A stretch of 64,000 nucleotides of DNA from Sphingomonas sp. YR710 (lineage in GTDB: Bacteria; Pseudomonadota; Alphaproteobacteria; Sphingomonadales; Sphingomonadaceae), in NCBI RefSeq assembly GCF_900101455.1, contig NZ_FMZJ01000011.1, forward strand, positions 99,799 through 163,798, read 5' to 3'. Positions 34,151-42,519 of this stretch are shown piece after piece. The stretch's first letter is position 1. Every line of letters begins with the position of its first letter. The translations under genes and the position numbers were made by a program. The notes beneath the pieces were generated by a model. That model searched no databases and was not told the DNA's origin. It saw nothing but the letters and a program-made list of their open reading frames with translations.

Positions 34151-35581
34151 TTACCGCGCCGCCACCTCTACCCCCTGCGTCTGCCACCCGCCGCCGAGCG
34201 CCCGGAACAGATCGACCTGCGCCGTCGTCACACGCGCGTCGGACTCCGCCAGATCGGCCTCCGTATTCGCCAAGGTCCGCTCCGCATCGAGCACGACGAG
34301 AAAGTCGGTCCGTCCTTCGCGCAGTTGCGCGCGGCTGATGTTCGCCGCCGTCCGCGCCTCGTCGCGCGCCGACGTCAGCGCTTGCCGCCGTTCCAGCTCG
34401 TGTTGATAGGCCGACAAGGCCGTCTCGGTCTCCTGCAACGCGCGCAAAACGGTGCCGTCGAAGGTCGCGAGTGCCGCCTGCGCCGAGGCGTTGGCGCCGG
34501 CGATGCGGGCGCGGCCGGCCTCCTGGTTGGGGAAGTTCCAGCTGATCAGCGATCCGAACAGCCAGCGGAATGGGCCGCCGCCGAACATGTCGGCGATCGA
34601 CGTGCCGGTCGATCCGATCGATCCGCCCAATGTGATGCGCGGATAGAGATCGGCAATCGCGACTCCGACCCGCGCGGTCTCCGCCGCCAAGGTGCGCTCC
34701 GCCTCGCGCACGTCGGGGCGCCGTGCCAGTAGCGCGCGACCATCGCCGACCGGGATAGGGCGGTCCAGTCGAAGCGTGGTCGCGCGCTGGCCGACCTCGG
34801 GGGGAAGGTCGGCCGGGGTCCGTCCGGTCAGGGTCGCCAGACGGAACAGGGCTGCGTCGCGGTCTGCGCGCAAGGGGGGAAGGGTGGCGCGCTGCTGATC
34901 GCGCAGCGCGGCCGAGCGGGATACGTCGAGCTTGGTCGACCGGCCCGCGTCGAAGCGCTTGGTCGTCAAGGTGACGGTCTGATCGAGCAGGTCGACCGTA
35001 TGCTGGGCGACGGTCAGCCGCTCGGCCGCCGCCGACGCATCGGCATAAGCCCGCGCGGTTTCGGCGGCGACCCCGACGCGCGCGACATCCAGCGCGGCGG
35101 CGGCTGCATCGGCATCGCCACGCGCGGCCTCGACCGAGCGGCGGACCCGGCCGAACAGATCGACCTCATAGGATATGCTCAGCCCCGCATCGATCGACCA
35201 GGCCTGCTTGTCGGCGCCCGGCGCGCGCTGGCTTTCCGGCAGGCGGCCATAGGTCGGGTTGGCCGTCAATTGCGTTTGCGGCAGCCGATCGGACCGGCTG
35301 AGCCGCAAGGAGGCGCGTGCCTTGGCGAGATTGGCCTGCGCCACCGCCAGATCCTTGTTCGCCGCGAGCGCATCGCCGACGAGCCGGTCGAGCACCGGAT
35401 CCTGGTAGAGCTGCCACCAATTGTCGTTCGGTGCCTCGGCGGTCACCACCGGCGATTGCCCACCGATAAAGGGCGCGGCCGCGCTCGCCGCGGTTTGCGG
35501 GCGGACATAATCGGGGCCGGCGGCGCCGCACGCGGCGAGCGTCAGCAGGCTTGCGAAACCGAGCAGGGCTTTGCGGATCAT
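34151..35581 (-). CDS. RND efflux outer membrane factor (NodT/OprM family)
   Basis: A 476-residue TolC-like lipoprotein. The lipobox is LTLAACG, followed by GPDYVRP, the conserved start of mature OprM-type channels. Two repeats of long helices (for example ANKDLAVAQANLAKARASLR and LALARRPDVREAERTLAA-like RPDVREAERTLAAETARVG) and IADLYPRITLGGS are present. It forms the outer-membrane duct of the tripartite pump encoded just upstream, separated from the permease gene by 12 bp, the last gene of the operon. Confidence 0.95.
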   Translation of the reverse strand: MIRKALLGFASLLTLAACGAAGPDYVRPQTAASAAAPFIGGQSPVVTAEAPNDNWWQLYQDPVLDRLVGDALAANKDLAVAQANLAKARASLRLSRSDRLPQTQLTANPTYGRLPESQRAPGADKQAWSIDAGLSISYEVDLFGRVRRSVEAARGDADAAAAALDVARVGVAAETARAYADASAAAERLTVAQHTVDLLDQTVTLTTKRFDAGRSTKLDVSRSAALRDQQRATLPPLRADRDAALFRLATLTGRTPADLPPEVGQRATTLRLDRPIPVGDGRALLARRPDVREAERTLAAETARVGVAIADLYPRITLGGSIGSTGTSIADMFGGGPFRWLFGSLISWNFPNQEAGRARIAGANASAQAALATFDGTVLRALQETETALSAYQHELERRQALTSARDEARTAANISRAQLREGRTDFLVVLDAERTLANTEADLAESDARVTTAQVDLFRALGGGWQTQGVEVAAR

Positions 35582-35593
35582 CTTCTGTCTCCC

Positions 35594-38500
35594 TTATTCA
35601 GCGGGAACGAGTGCGGGCGTCGATGCCGGTCCGTCGCGCAGGCGCGCGATGCGCCCCGACAGCGAACGGGCGGCGACGTAGAAGGTCGGCGTGAAGACCA
35701 GTCCGAAGAAGGTCACCCCGATCATGCCGGAGAAGACCGCGGTGCCGAGTGCCTGGCGCAGTTCGGCGCCGGGGCCGGTCGCGATCACCAACGGCACCAC
35801 GCCGAGGATGAACGCGAATGAGGTCATCAGGATCGGCCGCAGCCGGGTCTGGGCTGCGCGGACCGCGGCCTCGATCGGCGACAGCCCTTCGTCTTCGGCC
35901 TGCCGGGCGAATTCGACGATCAGGATCGCGTTCTTGGCAGCCAGGCCGATCAGCACGACGAGGCCGATCTGCGTCAGGATATTATTGTCCATGCCGCGCA
36001 GGTTCACGCCGGCCATCGCCGCGAGCAACGTCATCGGCACGATCAGGATGATCGCCAATGGCAGCATCAGGCTTTCGAACTGGGCGGCGAGCACCAGGAA
36101 GACGAACAGCACGGCCGCCGCGAACACGATCAGCGCCGCACTGCCCGCCGCCTTCTGCTGGAAGGCGATCTCGGTCCATTCGGCCGAGAAGCCCGCCGGG
36201 AGTTTCGCGGCCAGCATATCCATCGCCGCCAGCGCCTGACCCGACGAATGACCCGGCGCCGTCTCGCCCTCGACCTCGATCGACGGGTAGAGATTGTAGC
36301 GCACGACCCGATACGGCCCGGTCTTGTTGCTGAAGTTGGCCACCGCCCCCACCGGCACCATCGCGCCGCTGTTCGAACGGGTCTTGAGCTGGGCGATGTC
36401 GGCCGGATCGCTGCGATATTGCGTGTCGGCCTGCGCAGTCACCCGATAGGTGCGACCCAACAGATTGAAGTCGTTGACATAGGCCGATCCCAGATAGACC
36501 TGCAGCGCCTCGAAGATGCGCGCCGGCGGCACGCCCAGCATGTCGGCCTTGGCGCGATCGATGTCGGCAAAGATGCGCGGCGTCTTGTCGTTGAACAAGG
36601 TATAGACGCGGGCGACGTTCGGGTTTCTGTTGGCCTCGCCGATCAACTGGCCGGCCGCGGCGGTCAGCGCCGGGAAGCCTTGGCCCGAGCGATCCTGCAC
36701 CATCAGCTTGAAGCCGCCGCCGGTGCCGATGCCGCGGATCAGCGGCGGCGGCAGCACGAAGGTCTGCGCCTGATCATAATGGCTGGCGATCTTGCGTAGC
36801 TCGCCCATGATCTGCGCCTCGGTCTGCCCCTTTTTGGCGCGGACGTCGAACGGATCGAACACCATGAACGCGGCGGCGGAGTTGGGGGCGCTGGTGCCGG
36901 TGGGGCCATGGAAGCCAGCGAGCATCACCGCACCCTGGACACCAGGAACCTTGAGCATCTCCTTTGCTTCCTTGCGCAGGATCGCATCGGTCTGCGGCAG
37001 CGAGGTGCCGGGCGGCGTGAAGATCGCCGCGAGCGCATAGCCCTGATCCTGCGCCGGCACGAAGCCGGTGGGGGTGGCCGCGAACACGGCGACAGCAAGT
37101 GCGATCAGTCCGGCATAGCCGAACAGCATCCGCTTCGGCCGCGCGAGCAGGCGGCGGGTCGTGCTCGCATAGAAGGTACTCAGCCGGTCGAAGCCCTGGT
37201 TGAAGCGGCGCCCGCCGATCGCGACCATCCGCCGCCAGCCATTGGCCGGCAGTTCATCGTCCTTGGGGCGCAGCAGCAGGGCCGCTAGGGCGGGCGACAA
37301 GGTGAGTGACAGCAACAGCGAGATGATCGTTGCGCTGGTGATGGTCACCGCGAACTGGCGATAGAATTCGCCGGTCAGGCCGGTCAGGAACACGGTCGGG
37401 ATGAACACCGCGCACAGCACCAGCACGATCGCCACCAGCGCGGTCGAAACCTCGTCCATAGATCGGTACGCGGCCTCGGCCGGGCTCAGTCCATGTTCCA
37501 GATTGCGCTCGACATTTTCGACCACGACGATCGCGTCGTCGACGACGATGCCGATCGCGAGCACCAGCCCGAACAGCGACAGGTTGTTGAGCGAATAGCC
37601 GAAGGCGGCAAGCACCGCGAAGGTGCCGATCAGCGAGACCGGGATCGCGACCACCGGGATGATCGCCGCGCGCCAGCTCTGCAGGAACAGCAGGATCACG
37701 AGTACGACGAGCACGACCGCTTCGAGCAGGGTGTGCTGGACGGCGGTGATCGATTCGCTGATGAACTGGGTGGGGTTGTAGATCACCCGATATTCGAGGC
37801 CCTTGGGGAAGCTCTTCGACATCGTCGAGAGTTCCTTCAGTACCGCGTCGGCCGAGGCGAGTGCGTTCGATCCGGGCCGCTGGAAGATCGCGATGCCCAG
37901 CGACTCCTGGCCGCTCAGATACATGTTGATGCCATAATCCTGCGCGCCCAATTCGACGCGGGCGACGTCGGACAGCCGGGTGAGCCGGCCCTGAAGATCG
38001 GTCTTGATCACGATATTGGCGAACTGTTCGGGCTGGGTCAGCCGGCCCTGCGTTTCGACATTGAGTTCGAACGCGGGTCCGGTCGTCTGCGGCGGCTGGC
38101 CGACCGCACCGGCGGCAACCTGGACGTTTTCAGCACGCAGCGCGGAGACGATTTCGCCGGCGGTCAGGCCGCGTTCGGCGGCGCGGCCGGGATCGATCCA
38201 GATCCGCATCGAATAGTCCCGCGCGCCGAACAGCCGCACCTCGCCGACGCCATCGATCCGCGACAGCCGATCGCGCATCTGGGTCAACGCATAGTTCGAG
38301 ATATAGCCGCGATCGAGCGAATGATCGGGTGAGATCAGATTGGCGACGAGCAGGAAGTCAGGCGAAGTCTTGCGGGTGACGACCCCCTGCCGGCGCACCT
38401 CTTCTGGCAGCCGCGCTTCGGCGATCGCGACCCGGTTCTGGACGAGCACCTGCGCCTTGTCGAGATCGGTGCCGAGCTTGAAGGTCGCGGTGATGACGAG

Positions 38501-38767
38501 GCCGCCATTGCCGGTCGACTGGCTCGACAGATAGAGCATGTTGTCGACGCCGTTGATCTCCTGCTCCAGCGGGGCGGCGACCGTGTCGGCGACGGTTTCG
38601 GCCGACGCGCCGGGATAGGTGGCGCTGACCGTGACGGTGGGCGGCACGACTTCGGGATATTGCGACACGGGCAACCCGAAAAAGGCCAGCGCGCCGACGA
38701 TAGTGATGATCACCGCGATCACACCCGCGAAGATCGGGCGTGCGATAAAAACATGGCTCAGACGCAT
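35594..38767 (-). CDS. RND multidrug efflux permease (HAE1 type)
   Basis: A 1057-residue inner-membrane proton-driven pump of the AcrB/MexB type. It has the N-terminal FIARPIFAGVIAVIITIVG helix, GASAETVADTVAAPLEQEING, the proton-relay GIVVDDAIVVVENVER in TM4, FVPAQDQGY, and GLAAKNAILIVEFA in TM10. The start ATG at 38767 follows GAGGAAAA; an upstream in-frame extension is not conserved. It lies between adaptor and outer-membrane genes in the usual order. Drug range cannot be inferred from sequence. Confidence 0.97.
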   Translation of the reverse strand: MRLSHVFIARPIFAGVIAVIITIVGALAFFGLPVSQYPEVVPPTVTVSATYPGASAETVADTVAAPLEQEINGVDNMLYLSSQSTGNGGLVITATFKLGTDLDKAQVLVQNRVAIAEARLPEEVRRQGVVTRKTSPDFLLVANLISPDHSLDRGYISNYALTQMRDRLSRIDGVGEVRLFGARDYSMRIWIDPGRAAERGLTAGEIVSALRAENVQVAAGAVGQPPQTTGPAFELNVETQGRLTQPEQFANIVIKTDLQGRLTRLSDVARVELGAQDYGINMYLSGQESLGIAIFQRPGSNALASADAVLKELSTMSKSFPKGLEYRVIYNPTQFISESITAVQHTLLEAVVLVVLVILLFLQSWRAAIIPVVAIPVSLIGTFAVLAAFGYSLNNLSLFGLVLAIGIVVDDAIVVVENVERNLEHGLSPAEAAYRSMDEVSTALVAIVLVLCAVFIPTVFLTGLTGEFYRQFAVTITSATIISLLLSLTLSPALAALLLRPKDDELPANGWRRMVAIGGRRFNQGFDRLSTFYASTTRRLLARPKRMLFGYAGLIALAVAVFAATPTGFVPAQDQGYALAAIFTPPGTSLPQTDAILRKEAKEMLKVPGVQGAVMLAGFHGPTGTSAPNSAAAFMVFDPFDVRAKKGQTEAQIMGELRKIASHYDQAQTFVLPPPLIRGIGTGGGFKLMVQDRSGQGFPALTAAAGQLIGEANRNPNVARVYTLFNDKTPRIFADIDRAKADMLGVPPARIFEALQVYLGSAYVNDFNLLGRTYRVTAQADTQYRSDPADIAQLKTRSNSGAMVPVGAVANFSNKTGPYRVVRYNLYPSIEVEGETAPGHSSGQALAAMDMLAAKLPAGFSAEWTEIAFQQKAAGSAALIVFAAAVLFVFLVLAAQFESLMLPLAIILIVPMTLLAAMAGVNLRGMDNNILTQIGLVVLIGLAAKNAILIVEFARQAEDEGLSPIEAAVRAAQTRLRPILMTSFAFILGVVPLVIATGPGAELRQALGTAVFSGMIGVTFFGLVFTPTFYVAARSLSGRIARLRDGPASTPALVPAE

Positions 38768-38839
38768 GACGGTTTTCCTCGTCGCAAATATTCGGCGGAC
38801 GGCGCGCAGCACCCGCCGTCATTCCCGTAGCGGTACCAG

Positions 38840-38867
38840 TTCCTCCCCGAGCAAGCTCGGGGAGGAA
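38840..38867. terminator. 13-bp-stem hairpin between adaptor and permease genes
   Basis: TTCCTCCCCGAGC and GCTCGGGGAGGAA pair with a 2-nt loop. The same sequence forms the ends of the type C element at 29051-29185, so this may be a solo or deleted copy. Lying inside the pump operon, it could lower downstream expression rather than end transcription fully; no U-run follows. Confidence 0.5.
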
Positions 38868-38930
38868 TTAGGTGTCTCTTGTCGGACGCATCTTTCGTTC
38901 AAAATCAGCGCTTATGAATCGCGGCCCGCC

Positions 38931-40196
38931 CTAGCGTGTGGCGATCGTCGCCTGGCTGGCGACCGGGGCCTGTGCCTCGACCGTCGGCGCCGGGCCCGCT
39001 TCGGCAATCGCGCCATTGCGTGCCATCACCGGCGTGCCGGGCGGCGCATATTGGACGCCCTGGATCACCACCTTGTCGTGGCGGTCGAGGCCGCCCCGGA
39101 TTACGCGCAACCCGTTGACCAGCGGGCCGATCTGCACCGGCTTTGCGGCGACCACGCCGTCCTTGTCGACGACATAGACGACCTTGCGGGTCTGATCGAC
39201 CTGCACCGCCGCATCCGGGATCAGCAGGGCATCGTGCGGTGCGCCGGCGGTGAGCCGCATATTGCCGAACATGCCGGGCTTCAGGAAATAGCCGGGATTG
39301 GACACCACCGCGCGGGCGCGCATCGTGCCCGATCCGGTATCGAGCGCATTGTCGGTGAAATCCATCCGGCCCGACCATTTATAGCCGGCTTCGTCCTGCA
39401 GGCGGATCTGCACCTGCCGCGCCTGTCCCTGATTTTCGCGCAACTGCTTGAGGTAGAGCGCTTCGGATCCCTCGAACGCGAAGTAGATCGGATCGAGCGC
39501 GTTGACCGTCGTGAGCAGCGTGGCACCCCCGGCCGCTTCTGCCGCGACCAGATTGCCGATATCAACCTTGCGATCGGAGATGCGCCCGGCGATCGGCGAT
39601 CGCACCTGCGTGAATTCGACGTCGAGCGCACGCGCCTGCACCTGTGCCTTTGCCGCGGCGAGCGCGGCCTCGGCCGAACGGGCGGCCGCGCGCAGGCTGT
39701 CCACTTCCTCCTGGCTCACGGCCTGATCGGCGACGAGGCGATTGGCGCGCGCGAGTTCGCTGCGGGCGAGGGCCAGTGCCGTCGCGGCGCTGGCCTGCTT
39801 CGCGCGCGCTTCGGCCAGCGCCGCCTGAAACGGGCGCGGGTCAATCGTGAACAGCAATTGGCCCTTGCGGACGATGTCGCCATCCTTGAAGTGGATCGCC
39901 TGCAATGCGCCGGAAACGCGCGGCCGGATCTCGACTGCCTGGCTCGCCTGGAACCGGCCGACATAGTCGTCCCATTCGGCGATATGCCGGACCAACGGTT
40001 CGCTGACGGTGACGGATGGCGTGGGCGGGGTATCGGCATGGGCCTTGTCAGGAGCGCCAAGGCTCTTCAGTCCGAACGCCGCGACCGCCAGTAGCGGGAG
40101 CGCGACATAGGCAGCCTTGCGGGTCCACCGTCGCGGCGGCACGGGCGCGGAGTGGGGGGGCGCTGCGGGCGCGACCTCGATGGGTGAATGAAGCAT
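38931..40196 (-). CDS. RND efflux periplasmic adaptor (membrane fusion protein)
   Basis: A 421-residue adaptor of the AcrA/MexA class. An N-terminal membrane anchor (about residues 28-46) precedes the barrel-sandwich start (VEIRPRVSGALQAIHFKDGDIVRKGQLLFTID), a helical hairpin (ALARSELARANRLVADQAVSQEEVDSLRAAARSAEAAL), VRSPIAGRISDRKVDIGNLV, and the beta-barrel with GMFGNMRLTAG and LLIPDAAVQVDQ. It links the permease to the outer-membrane duct. It lies 18 bp after the 129-residue protein gene and 163 bp before the permease gene. Confidence 0.95.
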   Translation of the reverse strand: MLHSPIEVAPAAPPHSAPVPPRRWTRKAAYVALPLLAVAAFGLKSLGAPDKAHADTPPTPSVTVSEPLVRHIAEWDDYVGRFQASQAVEIRPRVSGALQAIHFKDGDIVRKGQLLFTIDPRPFQAALAEARAKQASAATALALARSELARANRLVADQAVSQEEVDSLRAAARSAEAALAAAKAQVQARALDVEFTQVRSPIAGRISDRKVDIGNLVAAEAAGGATLLTTVNALDPIYFAFEGSEALYLKQLRENQGQARQVQIRLQDEAGYKWSGRMDFTDNALDTGSGTMRARAVVSNPGYFLKPGMFGNMRLTAGAPHDALLIPDAAVQVDQTRKVVYVVDKDGVVAAKPVQIGPLVNGLRVIRGGLDRHDKVVIQGVQYAPPGTPVMARNGAIAEAGPAPTVEAQAPVASQATIATR

Positions 40197-40214
40197 GGTG
40201 GTATTTCCTGAATT

Positions 40215-40604
40215 TCAAGCGGCGATCAGCGGCGCACTGCGCTGGCGATCGGAAAAATAGCCAAGCAGGCCATAGGTCTGGCCAGTTGTGAAGCCGGCCG
40301 AAAGCAGGGCTTCGATCTCGTCTTCGCTGAGCCGGTCGGGATGGTAGCGGGCCAGCGAGGCGAAGCGCCGCAGATGCTCGAGCCGTGGGTTAGCAAGCGG
40401 GCGGGTCGGCTTGATCCCGAACACCCGTTCCAGCAAGCGGGCGGTGCGGGACTGCGCGGCGACTTCATGTGCGATATCGCTCCGCTCGCCGAGCGCGATG
40501 ACGCGCAGCTCGAGTGGCGAGAAATTGGCGGCATCCTCGACGGTCGCTTCAGGCCGCGTGATTGCCCCGGCGGTTTCCCAAGGCGCGAATGACATATAGG
40601 CCAT
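40215..40604 (-). CDS. Uncharacterised 129-residue protein heading the RND operon
   Basis: A small protein without a signal peptide or membrane helix. It has LELRVIALGERSDIAHEVAA, a basic segment ERVFGIKPTRPLANPRLEHLRRFA, and a helical C terminus (LSEDEIEALLSAGFTTGQTYGLL). AGGGAGG precedes the ATG with 7-bp spacing. Its position as first gene of the pump operon, just behind the TetR-controlled promoter, suggests a role linked to efflux or its regulation, but no domain is recognised. Confidence 0.75.
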   Translation of the reverse strand: MAYMSFAPWETAGAITRPEATVEDAANFSPLELRVIALGERSDIAHEVAAQSRTARLLERVFGIKPTRPLANPRLEHLRRFASLARYHPDRLSEDEIEALLSAGFTTGQTYGLLGYFSDRQRSAPLIAA

Positions 40605-40635
40605 GATCGGCCTCCCTGCTATAAATGTGACTGAA

Positions 40636-40662
40636 CGGTACGTCCTTGATGTTCACGTACCG
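40636..40662. promoter_or_regulatory. Inverted repeat CGGTACGT-N11-ACGTACCG, candidate TetR operator
   Basis: A perfect 8-bp dyad in the 101-bp divergent gap between the RND operon and the TetR gene. TetR/AcrR repressors typically bind such dyads and control both their own gene and the pump operon. No clear -10/-35 pair was assigned. Confidence 0.5.
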
Positions 40663-40705
40663 ATCTGTTACATGGAGGTCAAGTGGCGTATGAGGACGAT
40701 CGTCG

Positions 40706-41329
40706 GTGGGACTGAAAAAAATTCTGTCAGGGTGTGAAGCAGAGGCTTCCGGGCCACGGAAGACTGCCGCCGAACGCGTATTCGAGACGGCACGTGATCT
40801 CTTTTATCATCGTGGCATCCGCGCTGTCGGCGTCGACGAGATCGTGTCGCAGGCAGGGGTCACCAAGCCCAGTTTGTATCGTGCCTTTGCCTCGAAGGAC
40901 GATCTTGTCGCGGCCTGCCTCGAGCAAAGCGGTCGCGAAGGCCGGGCGGAACTCGATGCCTTGGTTGCGGTAGCTCCGGACGATCCCGGAGAGCAGTTGC
41001 GCGTTATCGTCCGTTACTTTGCCGAAAAAATGGCCAAACCCGATTTTCGCGGCTGCCCCATGAGCAATACTGCGGTAGAATTTCCCGAACCCGGACATCC
41101 CGGACGTATCGTTCTCGAAGCCTGCAAGACCGAATTGCGAGCGCGACTGGGCGAACTCGCGCGAAAGCTGGATGTTGGCGAACCGGAAGGGCTTGCCGAT
41201 GGACTTGTGCTCATCATCGAGGGCGCGATGGCCAGCCATCATATCTTTGGAAGCCAGGGGCCGTCGGCGGCGATGCTGGTGACGGCGGATGCGCTAATTA
41301 ATGCTTATAAGGCGATGGACAGAGACTGA
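40706..41329 (+). CDS. TetR/AcrR family transcriptional regulator
   Basis: A 207-residue repressor. The N-terminal helix-turn-helix domain reads RVFETARDLFYHRGIRAVGV, DEIVSQAGVTKPSLYRAFASKDDLV. The C-terminal ligand domain contains CPMSNTAVEFPEPGHPGR, typical of the TetR_C group seen in many efflux or quinone-responsive regulators. The start is GTG with GAGGA about 9 bp upstream. It is divergent from the RND operon, its likely target. Its stop codon touches a 21-bp perfect hairpin that should terminate transcription. Confidence 0.93.
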   Translation: MGLKKILSGCEAEASGPRKTAAERVFETARDLFYHRGIRAVGVDEIVSQAGVTKPSLYRAFASKDDLVAACLEQSGREGRAELDALVAVAPDDPGEQLRVIVRYFAEKMAKPDFRGCPMSNTAVEFPEPGHPGRIVLEACKTELRARLGELARKLDVGEPEGLADGLVLIIEGAMASHHIFGSQGPSAAMLVTADALINAYKAMDRD

Positions 41330-41376
41330 GAGTCTGTTTGGAAATGCGCTCTTTCGCGCATTTCCAAACAGACTCT
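41329..41376. terminator. 21-bp perfect hairpin after the TetR gene (AGAGTCTGTTT repeat)
   Basis: The left arm AGAGTCTGTTTGGAAATGCG begins on the last base of the TGA stop and pairs perfectly over 21 bp with the right arm, with a 6-nt loop (TCTTTC). No U-run follows, but the stem is very stable. It is the same family as the hairpin after ohr (11539), so it is a repeat that probably serves as a terminator between convergent genes. Confidence 0.75.
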
Positions 41377-41413
41377 GAAGGCCGGGAAGACTATTCGCAC
41401 CTGGCTTCTTCTT

Positions 41414-41770
41414 TCAGCGAGGCCTGCCGAACCTTGTGTTTTCGAAGGCGATCGCGGCCTCGCCATTCTCGCCTAAAGGAATTTGGGCGGTCCCGTAGAC
41501 GCCGCGAGATCCCGCGGTTCCAATCATCATGCCGACGCTGCCATGAATTTGGCGATCGCCGCCCGCCGTTGCCTGCGCGAGCGCCATATCGACCTTTTCT
41601 TCTGTGCCAGCCGCCGCCAATTCGGCTTTCTGCTCGGGCGTAAGGCGAACAATTTGCGCAGTATTGGGTTCGGCGATCTGCGCCATCACCGTTGTCGGCA
41701 CGAACAGCATGGCGCCGAATACGGCCGCACCTTTGAGAAAAATCGCAGAATTCAGCTGTCTTGATGTCAT
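41414..41770 (-). CDS. Small exported protein of unknown function
   Basis: A 118-residue protein with an N-terminal signal peptide (hydrophobic residues 10-29, cleavage near VMAQ). The mature part has a helical stretch VRLTPEQKAELAAAG and a glycine-rich C-terminal half (SVGMMIGTAGSRGVYGTAQIPLG) likely to form strands. No cysteines. It is convergent with the TetR gene and divergent from mucR. No family recognised. Confidence 0.6.
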   Translation of the reverse strand: MTSRQLNSAIFLKGAAVFGAMLFVPTTVMAQIAEPNTAQIVRLTPEQKAELAAAGTEEKVDMALAQATAGGDRQIHGSVGMMIGTAGSRGVYGTAQIPLGENGEAAIAFENTRFGRPR

Positions 41771-41979
41771 GGCAGGGTTTTGCCGGCCTCTTTCTGAAGC
41801 GGAGATGAATGAAGTCGAAGTGCGTTCGTCACGACCGGAATCGCGATGGACAATTTGTTAACACTCTATCTTTCTATTTACGTAATGACAAAACCCTTTT
41901 AGGGGCGCTCTTCACATTTGTTTCATGCGTGCTAAAAGTAGTTATCTCGCAAAGAGTCGATCATCCCGAAAGGTTAACA

Positions 41980-42507
41980 ATGTCAGAACCGCTCGATAAT
42001 TCAACAGATCTGCTGGAGCTTACGGCAGATATCGTCGCTGCCCATGTTTCGAACAATAGCGTGTCTGTCACCGATCTTCCCGGGCTGATTTCAGCCGTAC
42101 ATCAGTCTTTATCCGGATTGGGTACGGTCGCACAGCCCGTAGAGGAGGAACAGGCACCTGCGGTTCCGATCCGCTCATCGATAAAGCCGGCATATATTAT
42201 TTGCCTCGAAGATGGCAAAAAGTTGAAAATGCTGAAGCGTCATTTGATGACGCATTACAAGCTGACTCCGGATGCCTATCGCGCCAAGTGGAAGCTGCCT
42301 GCCGATTATCCGATGGTCGCTCCCAATTATGCCGAGCTGCGGCGTTCACTTGCGCACAAGATCGGTCTCGGTCGCAAGGCTGCGGCACCGGCGCTTGTAG
42401 CGGCGCCTGCCGCGGCCGCCGCGATATCGGCTGCCCCGGCCAGGAAGCCGCGCGCAACCACCAAGAAAGCGGCTGCGCCGAAGGTAGCAAAGAAGCCTGC
42501 CGCCTGA
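41980..42507 (+). CDS. MucR family transcriptional regulator
   Basis: A 175-residue MucR/Ros-type regulator. The zinc-finger region is YIICLEDGKKLKMLKRHLMTHY (Cys75, His88, His92); the second cysteine position is Asp78, as in many sphingomonad and Brucella homologues. PADYPMVAPNYAELRRSLA follows as in MucR. A long Ala/Lys/Pro-rich tail (about residues 130-175) recalls histone-like tails and may bind DNA non-specifically. The ATG at 41980 follows GAAAGG; an open extension upstream covers the AT-rich promoter region. MucR proteins control exopolysaccharide, motility and cell-cycle genes. Confidence 0.92.
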   Translation: MSEPLDNSTDLLELTADIVAAHVSNNSVSVTDLPGLISAVHQSLSGLGTVAQPVEEEQAPAVPIRSSIKPAYIICLEDGKKLKMLKRHLMTHYKLTPDAYRAKWKLPADYPMVAPNYAELRRSLAHKIGLGRKAAAPALVAAPAAAAAISAAPARKPRATTKKAAAPKVAKKPAA

Positions 42508-42519
42508 TAACAGGCGCCC

